Notes: generated by a model not told the origin, from the sequence alone. Counted from the first letter of the stretch, positions 1 through 12,693 are shown. The stretch: DNA of 64,000 bases from Odobenus rosmarus divergens (GCF_000321225.1 NW_004451010.1:507211-571210); one strand, 5' to 3'. Translations and numbers: made by a program.

Positions 1-364
1 TTTGGAAAACTAAAGGGAAGCTAATTATAGTTGTAGCATTATGAATAGTGAAAAGTTGTTTGAGATGAGCTTAAAGGAATGAATAGGAAGCTGATCATGA
101 AGGATTATTTAAATCATGGTAAGAAGTTTGGGTTTTATTCAAAGTATAGTAAAAAGGCATTGCAATGTTTCAGGCAGAAGAGGAACATAGTCTGTGATAG
201 GAATCAGTATATAACTTGCAAACTTTGTTATTGGCTATCTCAATGGATACAATAAACCCAGGGGACAAAAATAGAACAAAATAAATTTGAATTGCAAGAG
301 CATGTTATGTACCAAGATAATTCAAAGAGGGAGAGAATGGTCTTTTCAACAAAAGGTGCTAGAA

Positions 365-1605
365 CAAGTAGAAATCTGCATACAAAAGAATAAAGTTGGA
401 CCCTTCCTTATACTACACACAAAAATTAACTCAAAATGGGCCTTCAACTGAAATTTAAGAGCTAAAACTGTAAATGTCTTGGAAGAAAACATAGGCATAA
501 ATCTTCATGACCTTGATTTATGCAAAGTTTTCTTAGGTAACACCAAAAGTACAAGTGACAAAAGAAAAAAATAAATTAGACCCCATTAAGATTAAAAGTT
601 TTATACTTCAAAAAACACTATTAAGACAGTGAAAAGACACCCGTGAAAAGGGAGAAAATGTTTGCAAATCATATATGATAACGGACTGGTATCCAGAATA
701 TAAAGAACTTTTCCAACTCAATAGTAAAAAGGTAAACCAGTTGAAAAACATTTAAACATTCCAGATGTTTCTCCAAGGAAGATATATAGTTAGCCAATAA
801 GCAACTGAAAAGATGATCAACATCATTAGCTATTAGGAAAATGCAAATAAAACCACAATGAGATACCACTTCATGTGCCTAGGATATTTATAATAAAAAA
901 AGTTTAAATTAAAAAAAATACCAAATGTTGATGAGGATGTAAATATACATTGTTGATGGGATGTAAAATGATGCAGCCACTTTGTAAATCAATTTGGCAA
1001 TTTCTCAAAATGTTAAACATGGAGTTACTATATGATCCACCAACTCTATTCATAGGTGTATATGCAATAGGATTGACAACAGGGTTCAGACAAAAACTTG
1101 TACGTAAATGTTTATAGCAGCATTATTTATGATAGCCAAAAAGTGGAAATAACCCAAATGATCATCAACTGATGAATTAGTAAGTGTATATTAATAAATG
1201 TAGTATGCCCATGCAATGGACTATAACTTGGCAGTGCAAAGAAATGATATACTCATACATGCTACAACTTTGATGAACCTTGAAAACATTTTGCTTAGTG
1301 AAAGCAGCCAGTCAAAAGAGACCACATATTATATGACATGTCCCAAATAAGGCAATCCAGAAAGACAGAAAGTAGGTTTGTGGTTGCCTAGGGTTGGGGG
1401 TTGGAGGGCCGGGCAGTGGTTGGGAGGAATTGGGAAATGACTGCTTATGGGTACAGGGTTTCTTTTGGGGCGATGAAAATGTTCTAAAATTTACTGTGGT
1501 GATAGTTGCACAATTCTGTGAATATACTAAAAATCATTAAATTGTACACTTTAAATTGGTTCATAATATGGAATATGAATTATATCTCAAAGTTGTTTAA
1601 AAAAT
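365..1605 (+). mobile_element. Old L1 3' end
   Basis: Recognised from late ORF2 and 3' UTR text: the block around 640-700 (repeat of 'gtatccagaatataaagaac'), the 'agccaaaaagtggaaa' block near 1134, and the end 'ttaaattgtacactttaaat' near 1538. All ORF2 frames are broken. The preceding 364 bp show nothing I can name. Confidence 0.75.
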
Positions 1606-2369
1606 AGATGTGATGTGTTACTTTGAAGACAATACAGCTATTCTCACATATTTAAAGTAATAGACTGGAATCCCAACTCCTATTTTATGAGTAGGCTCAA
1701 CATCAAACCAACAATTGTCAACGTGACATTTATATAAAAGCATTGTTATTTTTATAATTGTTGAAGAAATCTATTAAAACATGCACATTTAGAAATTGTT
1801 GCTATTTTTCCAGTCTGCCCTGCAAGCCTCTAAATACACAAATGGGTTGCAGTGGGTATGTTAACTTTTAATAGCCAACATTTTAGAGGAAGATGTTTCT
1901 TATGCATTTCAGAACAAACATTAAAATAAACCATCCTAATATCAGTGGAAGTTTACTGCCACCCACCCACCCCCAACCCCTGCAAGAAGAGAAAACAACC
2001 TGTCTTTGAAGAGAAAAAAAATGTGGCCAAAAGAACGAGGGGAAACTTTTCTGATGATAATGTCAGAAGAAAATACAATATAGAATACAGTCAACCCCCT
2101 TTTTCACACATAATGTGTTCTTCACGTGTACAAAAGTTTACTGTGCAAAATGTTCCAAGTAGATCCATATGCTACATTTCTTAGAAACTAGAAGTTTTAG
2201 TAGTATAAAAATGTCTCACCACTTCTTCACCTTTTATTCATAAACTTTGGTTTTACTTCCAACTCTAGTACATGCTTTTTAAGATGTTATTTCTTTACAA
2301 ATGGATACCAAGTAGACTAGGTTACTGTCTGATTAAGGCTAAATATTTTCTACTTTGGGCATGCATTCT
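1606..2369. other. Intron with no recognised feature
   Basis: AT-rich intronic sequence with a short C-rich patch near 1960-1980. No exon-like Gly-X-Y run and no repeat that I could name. Confidence 0.6.
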
Positions 2370-3260
2370 ATCATTCATTTGTTTATTAAGTATTTATTAA
2401 GCATCAGTTATATGCCAGGCATAGTTCTGGGTACTAATGTTATAGCACTAAACAAAACACGCAAGTTCCCTTCTGTCTTGGAACTTACACTGTAGTGTGG
2501 GAAGGCAATGTAAACAAGAATGGTTAATTTCTGATAGTGATGAGTGCTGTGAAGAAAATAAAACATGGTAATGGGATAAAGAGTGACTAAGTAGAGGCTA
2601 CTTTAAATTGGGGTGGTCACAAAAGGACTACCTAGGGTTACACTGAGCGAGATGCCTGAAGATAAGAAGAAGCCAGTCACGTGAATATCTAAGAAAAAGC
2701 TTTCTAGGCAGAGGGGACATCTAATTCAAATGCCCTAAGGCAGAAAGGGCATTGATTAGATGCACTGTTAGAAAGGGGGAAATACGGCCAAGTAGCTAGA
2801 ATGTAATGAGCAACTGGGAAACATGATGTCAGAGAAATAGAAGGAGCCAGATCACGTGGAGGATTACGGACCATGATAAGAGGTTTAGAGATGATTCTGA
2901 TTTCAGTGGACAGCAATTTGGAAGGTTTTAAACAGGGAGATGTGTTTGATTAACACTGTTAGTGATAATGTGGGGTATTTTGAAGAAACAGACTATGAGG
3001 TTAAAAGTGGACTTAGAAGGCTACGGCAGTAGTGTAGATGAAAAGTGGTATGGTGGTTTGGAATGTAAGGGGGCAATAGAGATAGTGAATAGTGATCCAA
3101 TTCAAGACCTAGTTTGGAGATATAGCTGACTGGATTTGCTCATTGTTTGGATGTTGAGAAAGAGGAAAAAATTTATAAGGAATAAATCCTGGGTTTTAGC
3201 TGGAGTAATTGAATTGGTAGTCATACTATTAAATGTAGTATGGGGCTACAAATTGGTACT
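2370..3260 (-). mobile_element. L2 LINE fragment
   Basis: Reads on the + strand as the reverse complement of an L2 3' end ('tatgccaggcatagttctgg' near 2411), then the antisense of upstream L2 sequence ('ccatgataagaggtttagag' near 2871, 'ctgactggatttgctcattg' near 3126). Heavily diverged, consistent with this ancient family. Confidence 0.6.
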
Positions 3261-3375
3261 TATATATGTGCAAATATGTGATTTCATTATTTTTGGTTCA
3301 TCTGGGTTTCCTCACAAGCTCTAACTTACTGAGTAGTGAGGAGTTGTTGGGGTCTGGGGGGAAAAGAAATTTTTA

Positions 3376-3593
3376 TTTTTTTTATTTTTTTATTTTTTTA
3401 AGATTTTATTTATTTATTTGAGAGTAAGCAAGAGAGAGAGCATTAGCAGGGTAGGGGCAAAGGGAGAGAGAGAAGCAGACTCCCCTGCTGAGCAGGGAGC
3501 TTGATACAGGGCTCCATCCCAGGACCCTATGGGATCATGACCTGAACCAAAGGCAGACACTTAACCAACTGAGCCACCCAGGTGTCCCGGGAG
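3376..3593 (-). mobile_element. CAN-SINE
   Basis: The reverse-oriented SINE starts in a T-rich tail and ends at the head 'gagccacccaggtgtccc'. The 12-bp target duplication aagaaattttta lies at 3364-3375 and 3594-3605. Confidence 0.92.
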
Positions 3594-3605
3594 AAGAAAT
3601 TTTTA

Positions 3606-4754
3606 AATCCAACTCAGCTGAAAGCTTAAACAATTTATTCCTATAAATTAGTAGTCTCTTTAGATAAGACTCAGACGCTTATGATGTGGTTGTCAGATTG
3701 ATCAGTTCTCGACCTCCCTCTTTTACTTCTTTCCATTAGAGAGTCTGAATGTCTGCTAATGGCAAGGATAAAAAGGTGTTGGTTCTAGATGTCAGTGTTA
3801 TTCATAATGATAGGGACATAGAAACATTCCGTGTCAATTTGCTTACTGCCTACCCTGCTGGTCTGTGATGATGATGTCTGTAGCTAGTAGTTTTCATTTC
3901 TTTGGTTGGGGGCGGGAGTGGTGTTCCCTGTCAGTTTCCACTAATCTGCAGATCCCTCTTAGGTCTTCTGGATTCTCATTCAGTTCTAGCCCAGGAAATC
4001 TGTTCTCAGCCCTTATGGTAGAGCCCCATTTTTCTAGAGTAATGACCACCCCCATCCCACCCCCCACACACACACACAAGCTCCCCAGGGCTTTCTAAGT
4101 TCCCATCTACATCATATAGGAATCAAGGAGTAGCTCAGGAAAATTTAAGAAATGTTCCTCATTTTTACTTTCCTGAGCATCCAAATTGATGTGGCCATAA
4201 ACTAAGTGTTATCTAAAAAGAAGGTAATTTTCCTGCATCCTGAAGAGGTAGTAGGGAACAAAGGTTTCATTCTGCCAAAACTCAGAAAGAGGAAAATCTG
4301 AACATCTATGTCTCTCCCTCCCTCTTTGCCTTCCTGCATACTCCTGGAATCAAAACAAAACAAAACAAAACAAAACAAACAAACCTGGCTGTCTCTATAT
4401 TTCCCCTGTGTCATACCCTCATTCTTCTATAATCTAGTAAAAGCCTTAGAGTTCTATTGCGGTAGATGGAAAGTGTGTCTTATCTCTCATATAGGACAGC
4501 CCATGTGCTGGGTGCTCCAGACTCAACTTGTGAATTTTAAAGTTGGAAACAATGAAAACAGAAAAATTTTCTCAATACATTCAGCCCTTTGGCATACAAA
4601 CCCCTCGAGGTGAATAGGGTAAAGTCTATATATTCAAAAAGGCAAAATAGAAAAGCAATTTTAATGATTTCCAAAATATTGCCCCATTACAGCAGAGATG
4701 GGGAAGACAAGGAGAGACAAGGTTTAGGGGTTTGAGGAGGGAATTCAAGGCTCC
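3606..4754. other. Intron with no recognised repeat apart from short simple repeats
   Basis: Contains a (CA)n patch near 4067-4078 and an (AAAAC)n run at 4351-4384. Short open frames on both strands show no family features. Confidence 0.55.
4351..4384. repeat. (AAAAC)n microsatellite
   Basis: About five AAAAC units followed by AAAC units. Confidence 0.9.
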
Positions 4755-5480
4755 GTTCGGGAAACATAAAGTTTGAGATGCCTCTTAGAAATTCAAAAAG
4801 ATGTCACTAGGTAGGAAAATCAGAAGGTCACTGGTGCAGTCAGGACAGGTAACATAACTTTAGGAATCATTAGGCTATGAGGAGATAAAGAGATGCTTTA
4901 AGAAATAAGTAGAAAATTTGGGGAGCATGCTGCCATGAAACAAAAGTTTTAAGAAGTTGCAAGAATGGAAAACAGTTTCAGATAAAATGAGCCATTGGGT
5001 TATTGGATTTGGTTATTTGAAGGTCAGTTCCGAAAAGAAGCAATTTCAGAGTTGTGGTAAGAACAAAAGCCCAAATGAAGACAGAATGAGAAGTAAGGAA
5101 ATAGTGACAATGAGCATACACAAATCTTTCAAAATGCTTTGCTATGATGGGGAAGCAAAAATGGAACTAGAAAAGTACATGAGAAATTGAATGAGTGAAT
5201 AGAAAGGGAGGGAGGGACGTGAGGTGAAGGAAGGATTTTTCTCAAATGAGTGCTATCTGGCGTATTTAGTTGCTGTTGGAAGTGATTCATTTAAGAGAAA
5301 ACAATTGATAGTGCAAGTGTAGGAGAAGGCCTTGAAAAGGACATGGAGTTTAGATGCCAGTGAGGAGCTGGCCTCAGGGAAGAAACAGGAAAACTTCTTT
5401 CTTCGTCAGAGAAGGGAAACAATATGTGCGTACACAAGGATGTGTGCTGGTAGGTTCGGTGTTGGGAAGAGATGGCTCTT
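4755..5480 (-). mobile_element. Probable L2 fragment, upstream part
   Basis: 'gtttgagatgcctcttagaa' near 4771 is antisense to a part of L2 upstream of that at 2370-3260. The two may be halves of one old element. The 3' limit is uncertain. Confidence 0.4.
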
Positions 5481-5884
5481 GCTTGACTGCTGCTGGTCTC
5501 AGTGCAGTATGAGGGAAGGTTATTAACTTGAAAATGAGGTGAGAGTGGAAGTTTGAAGAATGTGCAAGCCATCTTGCAGAATAATAACAAATTTCTCGAT
5601 TATACACGTTTGTGAGACTTAAATTTGTCAATTTTTACTTTATGCACAAATTTTTATTAATATTTAAATATATAAACACAATGATACTTAAACTGCATTA
5701 CTGGTTGGCAGATAGCATTTCCACACAGTAGTGTCAGCTGACACCTGAATATTTGAGTTCAGTGCAGTTATGGAGTGCTGATATAAGAAAAGCGTTTATG
5801 AATTCCCTCTCATACAAGTATTGCAACAGAAGTCTAACATTTTTAAGGATTTTAGGTTTAAGTCACATAACTACAAATTAAAGA

Positions 5885-7978
5885 AAGAAAAAATATAATC
5901 TCAATAGATGAAACAAAAAGTATTTCTAAAGATTCAATATCCATTTTGACTGTCATACGTAATGGTGAAACTTCAAAGAAATGAGCAAAGATCACCACTA
6001 TTCACTATTTCTCTTCAACATTTACTCAGAGACCCAGCCAGTATAATAAAACAAGAGAAATAATCTACAGATAAATTATTAGAATTAATGAGATTTTAGC
6101 AAGATGTTAAATATAAGAATATGCAAAAATAAAGATTCCATTCTTCTTCCCCATCAACAAGCAGTTAGAAAACTTTAAAAAAATACTATTTACAATACAA
6201 TCAACAACAAAATTAAGCACCTAGAAATATATCTAACAAAAGATTTGCAAAATTTTATCAAAAAAAAAATGTTTATTAACAAAGACCTAAATAAATGGAG
6301 AGATATTTTATATTTGTGGATAGGACGACTCAATATCAAAAAATTATCATCCCCCCCCTAAATTAGTCTATAAATCCAGTACAATTTTAGTCTAAATCCT
6401 CATAAGAATTTTTTATAGGACACGATTCATGAAAAGTGATTTTAAAAGGAATGTGGAAGAACAAAGGGCCAATTATCAAGACAGTTTTCAAGAACAAGTT
6501 GCAAAGGGTGGGAGCACAGCGGTGCGTGGAAGAGAGGACTTGCCTATCTGATATCATAACTTATTATTAAAGCTAGAGTAATTTAGTCAGTGTCATACTC
6601 ATTCACAGGAAGAGACCAGTGGAAATAGAAGATAACCTAGACTCAGATCTCAGCATATTTTGAAACTTGGAGTTCAATAAATTGATTATAGATTTCAGAT
6701 CATTAAGGAAAGGATGAAATATTCAATAAATGGTACTGGTGCAATTGGTTATCCAAATGGAAAACAAAATAAAACAGCTCCTTCACACCAATGTGCACAC
6801 ACACAGAAGAATGAAATTCCAGTTGAAGACCTAACTGTGAAAATCAAAATGTTAAATATGAGGACATTTATGAGAATATTTCATGAACACCTGAGAGAGA
6901 GGAGAAGGATCTCCTAAACAGTGAAAGAAATAAGAAAATATTGATGAATATGACTACGTTAAAACTGCAAACTTGTATTAATCAAAAGTTATGTTAAACA
7001 AAGTGAGAAAATAAGCTGCAGGCTGAGAGAAGAGATCTGTATTATATAGAATGAGCAAAATACAAGTATCAGGAATATGTATAAAAACTTTTAAGGGTAC
7101 GTACTGAATGGAGCACTGGGTATTATACACAAACAATGAATCATGGAACACTACATCAAAAAGTAATGATGTAATGTATGGTGATTAACATAACATAATT
7201 TTAAAAAAAACCTTTTATGTATAACTCAGTAAGAATAGCTCAGGAGAATACTGGACAGAAGATAAAAGCCAGAGAGTCACATATAGATGTCAGATAACTA
7301 TATGAATAGATAATCATTCCTCCTTAGTAATCAGAAATATGCAAGTTGAAAACACAACACTGTATCATTTTCCATAATGAGATGGATATATTTTAAGTCT
7401 GATAGTACCAAGCATTACAGAAGATTTGGAGTAATTGTACTCAAACATTGCTGTGGAAGTGTAAATTGACAAAGCTACTTCGGAGAACAATTTAACAATA
7501 TCTTGTCTACTTGATGATGCATATCATATATTTTATAACTCTGCAATTTAACTTCAGGGGCTATACCCTAAAAGACAAAACAAACAAACAAAACTGACAT
7601 GGCACATAGAGGGATGCACAAGGTATTTATTGCAGCACATAATCTATAACAGAAAAAAAAAAACCCACACTAAAAATTTATCAGTAGGAAAGTGTTTAAA
7701 TAAGTTGTGATAAGTTGTGATAAGAAAATGGAATCCTGTAGAATGAAAAACAAAGTGAATGGATTAAAGACATTGATTAATTTCAAAAACAAAATGTGTG
7801 TTTAAAAAGTTTCAAAAGAATACATAAAGTACGCTTAAAGTTTGAAAAGATGCAGAATAACCATATATTTCAAATGGAGTAAAAGTATAAAGAAATGCAT
7901 GGGAATGATAAACAAATTGAGGGCAGTGGTTGCACCTGAGTGAAGAGAGAGGGTAACGCGTTTGGAAAGGTATGTGTA
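5885..7978 (+). mobile_element. Old L1, end of ORF2 and 3' UTR, interrupted
   Basis: ORF2-like text (antisense-free, many stops) from 'cagagacccagccagtataa' near 6028 onward, including 'ttcaataaatggtactggtg' near 6722. It is split by a younger L1 tail at 7094-7212. Confidence 0.7.
7094..7212 (+). mobile_element. Short carnivoran L1 3' end
   Basis: Contains the diagnostic end 'aatgaatcatggaacactac' and 'aatgatgtaatgtatggtga' followed by an A-rich tail. It is extremely 5'-truncated and nested inside the older L1. Confidence 0.8.
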
Positions 7979-8129
7979 AAGGGACTTCAAGTATGTACAT
8001 ATGTATATTGCTTCTTTTTCTTCAAGTAGGTGGTGGGTACATGGGTATTTATTGTACCTTCTAATATCTTTTTATATATATATCTAAATATTACATAATA
8101 CACCTTAAAAAGGCAACAGTAGTTAGTGA

Positions 8130-8345
8130 GAACTAACACTGAGCTAAATTCTTCAGTATAAGTCCAGTTCTTTCTAAGCATTTCATGCATTATCTCATTT
8201 AATCTTAGTAACCTTTTGAAAAGATATTTTTTTACCTCTTTTATATAATGGGAAACTGGGACCTTTAGAAGTTAAATAATCTATTTATGGTCCTATTGCA
8301 GTAAGGTACAGAGCCAGAATATGAAACGAGCAGTCTAACTTTTAA
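8130..8345 (+). mobile_element. MIR SINE
   Basis: Degenerate match to the MIR core and 3' part: 'catgcattatctcatttaat' at 8184 and 'aatgggaaactgggac' near 8247, ending with 'acagagccagaatatgaa'. Confidence 0.65.
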
Positions 8346-8901
8346 AAAGTTCACACTATTAACCTCTGATGAAGATTAATCTGCCTCTTTTTAAAAAGTC
8401 CACATTAACCACAAAGAAATCTCGGGTTAGTGCAACTATCATTTCAACCTCTGGATGCAGCTAGAACTACAGCAATAGAACTTAACCATTTTGGCTTCTA
8501 AATTCAGTGACTTTCTGAGGCTAGAAGAGCATTTGCTCAGGAGCATAGGGTATGAGTCACTTCCTTAGGTATCTGTTTATTCGTTCAACAAATATTTATC
8601 AAGAGCCCACATAGCACAGTGGTAAACCGCAATTTATTTCTTGTCTACGTCATTTTTGCCGTTTGCCAAGCTTTGGGACACAAATTTGAGATTTCCATTT
8701 TCATTTCCAACTAATGCAAGGAGTGCTGTGATTAATTCTTAGCCATTTTAGAACTTGCATCCTCTGGCTTACTGTGGATCTTATTTAAGCCTAATTATTG
8801 TTGACCTGCAAATTCACATGACATCTGAAATATTTTAGCCAATTTTTACTTTTAAGAAGTATATATTAAAAATTTCTGTCTAAACAAAATACAGATTGAA
8901 A
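8346..8901. other. Intron with no recognised feature
   Basis: Diverged text near 8575-8625 ('ttcaacaaatatttatcaag') hints at a short L2 or MIR remnant. Nothing else can be named. Confidence 0.5.
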
Positions 8902-8916
8902 TGAAAATATTGTTTT

Positions 8917-9098
8917 GTTTTTTTTAAAGATTTTATTTATTTGAGAGAGAGAGAGAGCACATGAGAGGGGGGAGGGTCAGAGGGAGAAGCAGGCTCCCTG
9001 CTGAGCAGGGAGCCCGATGCAGGACTCGATCCAGGGAGTCCAGGATCATAACCTGAGCCAAAGGCAGTCACTTAACCAACTGAGCCACCCAGGCGCCC
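8917..9098 (-). mobile_element. CAN-SINE
   Basis: Reverse-oriented, with a T-rich tail, a GA-rich tract and the head 'gagccacccaggcgccc'. The 15-bp target duplication tgaaaatattgtttt lies at 8902-8916 and 9099-9113. Confidence 0.95.
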
Positions 9099-9490
9099 TG
9101 AAAATATTGTTTTAAACAGTTTAATATGACTACCTCTTTTTTTTCCATGTATTTCCCTCTCTCCTTTTTTCCACAGACTAAAGAAAATCTCCTAATCTAC
9201 TCCAATAAGATTTTGAGATTCTTCTTGACCATGTTTTAGATATATTTTATAATCCTGTACCATCAACAAGATTTGGAACCCACAGTAGCTCATAGAACTG
9301 CTGAAACGAATGCACTGGGTTTACTTTTCTCACCGATTAAAATGGGTTACACTGAAACCAAGTAATGTTTTTCCTCTAATAAAGAACAGGTTAATTTTAT
9401 CTATCTTGGTTGGTTTCTATATGTAAATTTTACTCACCAGTAACAGCTAGACCTCTAAGTCATTGTGACGTATTTTTAAACAATTACACA

Positions 9491-9671
9491 GGGGCGCCTG
9501 GGTGGCCCAGTTGGTTGAGCGTTGGACTCTAGGTTTTGGCTCAGGTCATGATCTCAGGGGAGCCCACGTGGGGCTAGGTGCTTGGTGCGGAATCTGCTTG
9601 AGATTCTCTCCCTATCGCTCTTCCCCTCTCCCGACTCGTGCACGCACTCTCTAAGATAAATAAAATCTTTA
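9491..9671 (+). mobile_element. CAN-SINE, first of a tandem pair
   Basis: The head is 'ggggcgcctgggtggcccag' and the body belongs to the older 'gagattctctccct' type. The tail is split, because the next SINE inserted at 9671; the remainder of the tail is at 9841-9868. Confidence 0.92.
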
Positions 9672-9840
9672 GGGCGCCGCGGTGGCTCAGATGGTTAAGC
9701 GTCTGCCTTTGGCTCAGGTCGTGATCCCAGGTTCCTGGGATCGAGTCCCACATCGGGCTCCCCGCTCCGTGGGAAGCCCGCTTCTCCCTCTGCTTCTCAC
9801 TCTGTCTCTCATGAATAAATAAATAAAATCTTTAAAAAAT
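9672..9840 (+). mobile_element. CAN-SINE, second of a tandem pair
   Basis: The head is 'gggcgccgcggtggctcag' and the body 'gcgtctgcctttggctcagg'. It inserted into the tail of the previous SINE, shown by the 14-bp duplication aaataaaatcttta at 9658-9671 and 9841-9854. Confidence 0.93.
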
Positions 9841-10008
9841 AAATAAAATCTTTAAAAATAAATAAATATTCAAACAATATTTATTGTCGAAAAGTAACCC
9901 TCATTTTTACATAGTGTTCAATTCAGTGGTTATGGGATGTAAGTATTTAAACACTCCGTTTAGTCCTTTCCTTAACAGTTTATTTTCTTTTTTGTATTGG
10001 ATACCCAG

Positions 10009-10062
10009 GGACCTGCAGGAACTGTGGGCATTCCAGGACAAAGAGGTCGTCCAGGGAAAAAG
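10009..10062 (+). CDS. COL24A1: COL24A1 helix exon (window exon 1), 54 bp
   Basis: Encodes GPAGTVGIPGQRGRPGKK, six unbroken Gly-X-Y triplets with a basic end. The acceptor is gatacccag after a T-rich tract, and the donor is gtaatttt. It is the first exon in the window, following at least 10 kb of intron. A tandem pair of CAN-SINEs ends about 140 bp upstream. Confidence 0.93.
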
Positions 10063-10897
10063 GTAATTTTTTAAACATCTTTTTATGGTTGTTTTTTTTT
10101 TTTTTACCTCTTTCGTTTTTTACATCTTTTTATGACACATCTTTCTTCTGATGTGCCCAAGCTCCATAGGATGTTGTGATGTTTTTATTTGCACTGGATA
10201 TAAAGTAATAAAGTACTATAAATTGTTCTTAAAAGGCATTTTTGTATAAGTTAATATTTAACTCTACTTAGGAGTACCCATCACCTTAATTATTTAAACG
10301 CAAATTTCCTACTTTGTAGTTTGTATAAAGATCTTTGCCTTTCCTTTTTCCTATTTGCCAAAAATTCGTTAGTAGACTATGGGCAGGAAAGGAGAGAAAA
10401 GGAAAACATTATGCCATTTGTGGTATTTGGTAACAACTTTAGTACAATGGTTAGGGGAAAGGAATATGACTAGAATTGTTTCTGGGTTTATTTGTACTAT
10501 GTTTATCTAAATTGAAAAGGTTAATGATTGATTTTATTTTTCCCATATATTGGCTAAGAATCACAAATAAAGAATGTGGTTTGTCTCTTTTATATTCTAC
10601 TAAAAAATGATATATTTATAAAATTCTAGAATGTTATAATGAAAATTTCTTCTTTGTATGGGGTCAATAATTTATTCAAGTACTGGTGAGACAGAAATGA
10701 TTTTCTTAATTCTATCACAACAGTTCTGAGTATATTACTGTATTTAGAGCTTCAAATCATACCATATCTAGTCCCCAAAGTCTAATTTTATCATTTCTAC
10801 TAATATACACCCACTCCATCTTTGTCATAATGTAGGGACAGTATAAGTGAGAATAAAAGGTAAAGAAAAATTAATGAGGTAAATTTTAGTAGCCATT

Positions 10898-11005
10898 CTT
10901 TTTTTTCTTAATGTTTCAAGTTTTTATTTAAATCTAGTTAGTTAAGATAAAGTATAATATTAGTTGCAGGAGTAGAATTCAGTGATTCATCACTTGAATA
11001 TTTAA
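10898..11005 (-). mobile_element. Short reverse L1-derived fragment
   Basis: T-rich start, then 'aatctagttagttaagataa' and 'agtgattcatcacttgaata', which resemble a reversed carnivoran L1 3' region. An imperfect flanking repeat (tagccattctt and tagctattctt) supports insertion. Confidence 0.55.
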
Positions 11006-11548
11006 TAGCTATTCTTGCCCATGAAAATAACCCCAATATTGAAGTCTCTTTTCATCATACATAATGTTATATCTAAAATCAACATTAGAAGTGGGACAGT
11101 GTAAGTCCTTACAATAACCTGCACCTCTGGGAATTATTATGAATACCAAAAACTTCCTGACTGTGATCACAGTCTAGTTTTTCTTTGTATCTACTTGAAT
11201 ATCAATAGAACAGGTTGCTTCCCACTTTCAGAAAACGAATTATAGTACTTAAAGTTGCTTCCAAGAAGCTGTATTTTGGTGGTAGAGAATGATCAGTCAG
11301 CTTGATGGAAAACAGAAGGCAACTAACTAGTTTTTAAAAGGATGCAAAATGATATAAAAATATTATCGATTAAAAGAAATGTTAATGGATTTTTAAAGGC
11401 AGACTCCAAACAAGTGAGTGATGATTCTGAATATACAGAACCATACACTGGAAACTTTTTGCATTAAATAGATTTTTGTGGCATTGAAGCTGTATATAGA
11501 AACAGGCTTCTCATAGGGCCTATGTTTTCTCATGATGACAAGAAATAC

Positions 11549-11577
11549 ATGCATGCATGCAAACATACATACATAAC
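11549..11577. repeat. CATG/CATA microsatellite
   Basis: 'catgcatgcatgc' followed by 'catacatacata'. Confidence 0.8.
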
Positions 11578-11897
11578 AAATTTCAAAATAAAAAACTTGG
11601 TTATTTTGTAATTCAGCAAGAACACCAAATCTCCCCTGCTTATTAGGCCAAAATTATTTTTTAAATGTTCTTTCTCCTAAATTACTTTTAGTTATATCTT
11701 TAAGTTAACCTAGGTGGTGATGGTTTATTATTGTCAGTGATGGTCTCCACTACTATTAAGTTAAAGCAAAGTTACTATTTACAGAATTTTGCTTACAGAA
11801 TATCCTCTGGTGTCATTCCAAGTATATGATACAGTTAATTCATCTAAGTAAAAATTTGTTTTTTCTCACTTTTCTCTCTTACCAATGACATCCACAG

Positions 11898-12005
11898 GGT
11901 GATAAAGGACAAATAGGGCCCACAGGAGAAATTGGAAGCAGAGGTGCTCCTGGACAAATTGGGGAAAGTGGTCCTAAGGGTGCCAGAGGAACTAGAGGTG
12001 CTGTG
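11898..12005 (+). CDS. COL24A1: COL24A1 helix exon (window exon 2), 108 bp
   Basis: Twelve unbroken triplets, opening GDKGQIGPTGEIG and closing GPKGARGTRGAV. The length of 108 bp equals two ancestral 54-bp units. The acceptor is catccacag. The donor is gttagtat, where T replaces the usual A or G at intron position +3, so it looks weaker than the other donors in the window. The reading frame joins exons 1 and 3 without a phase change. Confidence 0.93.
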
Positions 12006-12289
12006 GTTAGTATTTGATTTGTTTCCAGACCTGAGTTCACTGTGGATGGAAAAGAAATGTATCCATGTCCTTAAAGTTTCATCCCTTGATTAATTTTACA
12101 GAGAAAGCAATAGTTCCATTGAAAATAATCTACCTCCATGGGCTGTGGAGAATTGTAAGCATTCCACAGTACTTAAATGGCTTAGTGGTTTCTGGACATG
12201 GAAAAGGGAGAGGGGAAAAAAAAAACTCGAAATGGAAATAAAATATGAAATGAAGTTTTAAAAAAATCAGATTATAACTCCTAAGTAAG

Positions 12290-12498
12290 AAAGTTTATAT
12301 TCTTTGCACTTAAAGTCAGAATTTAGTATCTGTATAAAACTACACTGTCGGGATTGGCAAATTGCTTTGAAAATTAGGTTTATTTAAAAATGAGTTTTCA
12401 AAGTTTATATTATTCTTTGCACTTAAAATCAGAATTTAATATCTGTATAAAACTACACTGTCGGGATTGGCAAAATGCTTTGAAAATTAGATTTATTT
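12290..12498. repeat. Tandem duplication, period 110 bp
   Basis: The 96-bp block at 12290-12385 recurs at 12400-12498 with about four substitutions and a 3-bp 'tat' insertion. Both copies contain 'aaaactacactgtcgggatt'. The end of the second copy is the target site of the SINE at 12499. The repeat lies about 285 bp downstream of exon 2. Confidence 0.92.
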
Positions 12499-12693
12499 TT
12501 TTTTTTAAAGATTTTTATTTATTTATTTAACAGAGATAGAGAGCACAAGTAGGCAGAGCAGCAGACAGAGGGAGAGGGAGAAGCAGGCTCTCCACCGAGC
12601 AGGGAGCCCGATGTGGGGCTCGATCCCAGGACCCTGGGATCATGACCTGAGCCAAAGGCAGCCGCTTAACTGACTGAGCCACTCAGGCGCCCC
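12499..12693 (-). mobile_element. CAN-SINE
   Basis: Reverse-oriented, with the head 'gagccactcaggcgcccc'. The perfect 17-bp target duplication gaaaattagatttattt lies at 12482-12498 and 12694-12710. Confidence 0.95.

Larger units (their letters stand above)
10063..11897 (+). other. Intron between exons 1 and 2
   Basis: 1,835 bp with GT-AG ends. It holds a T-run near 10091-10105, a short reverse L1 piece at 10898-11005 and a CATG-type microsatellite at 11549-11577. No other feature was recognised. Confidence 0.8.

Noticed and set aside
1..10008. Additional COL24A1 exons upstream
   Set aside because: Scanning for runs of GGN every nine bases preceded by AG and followed by GT gave no candidate. 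The interval is mostly old L1, L2, MIR and SINE sequence.
9884..10066. Open frame starting upstream of exon 1 and running through it
   Set aside because: It enters the exon out of the Gly-X-Y frame and ends just past the donor site. The spliced exon starting at 10009 explains the conserved coding signal.
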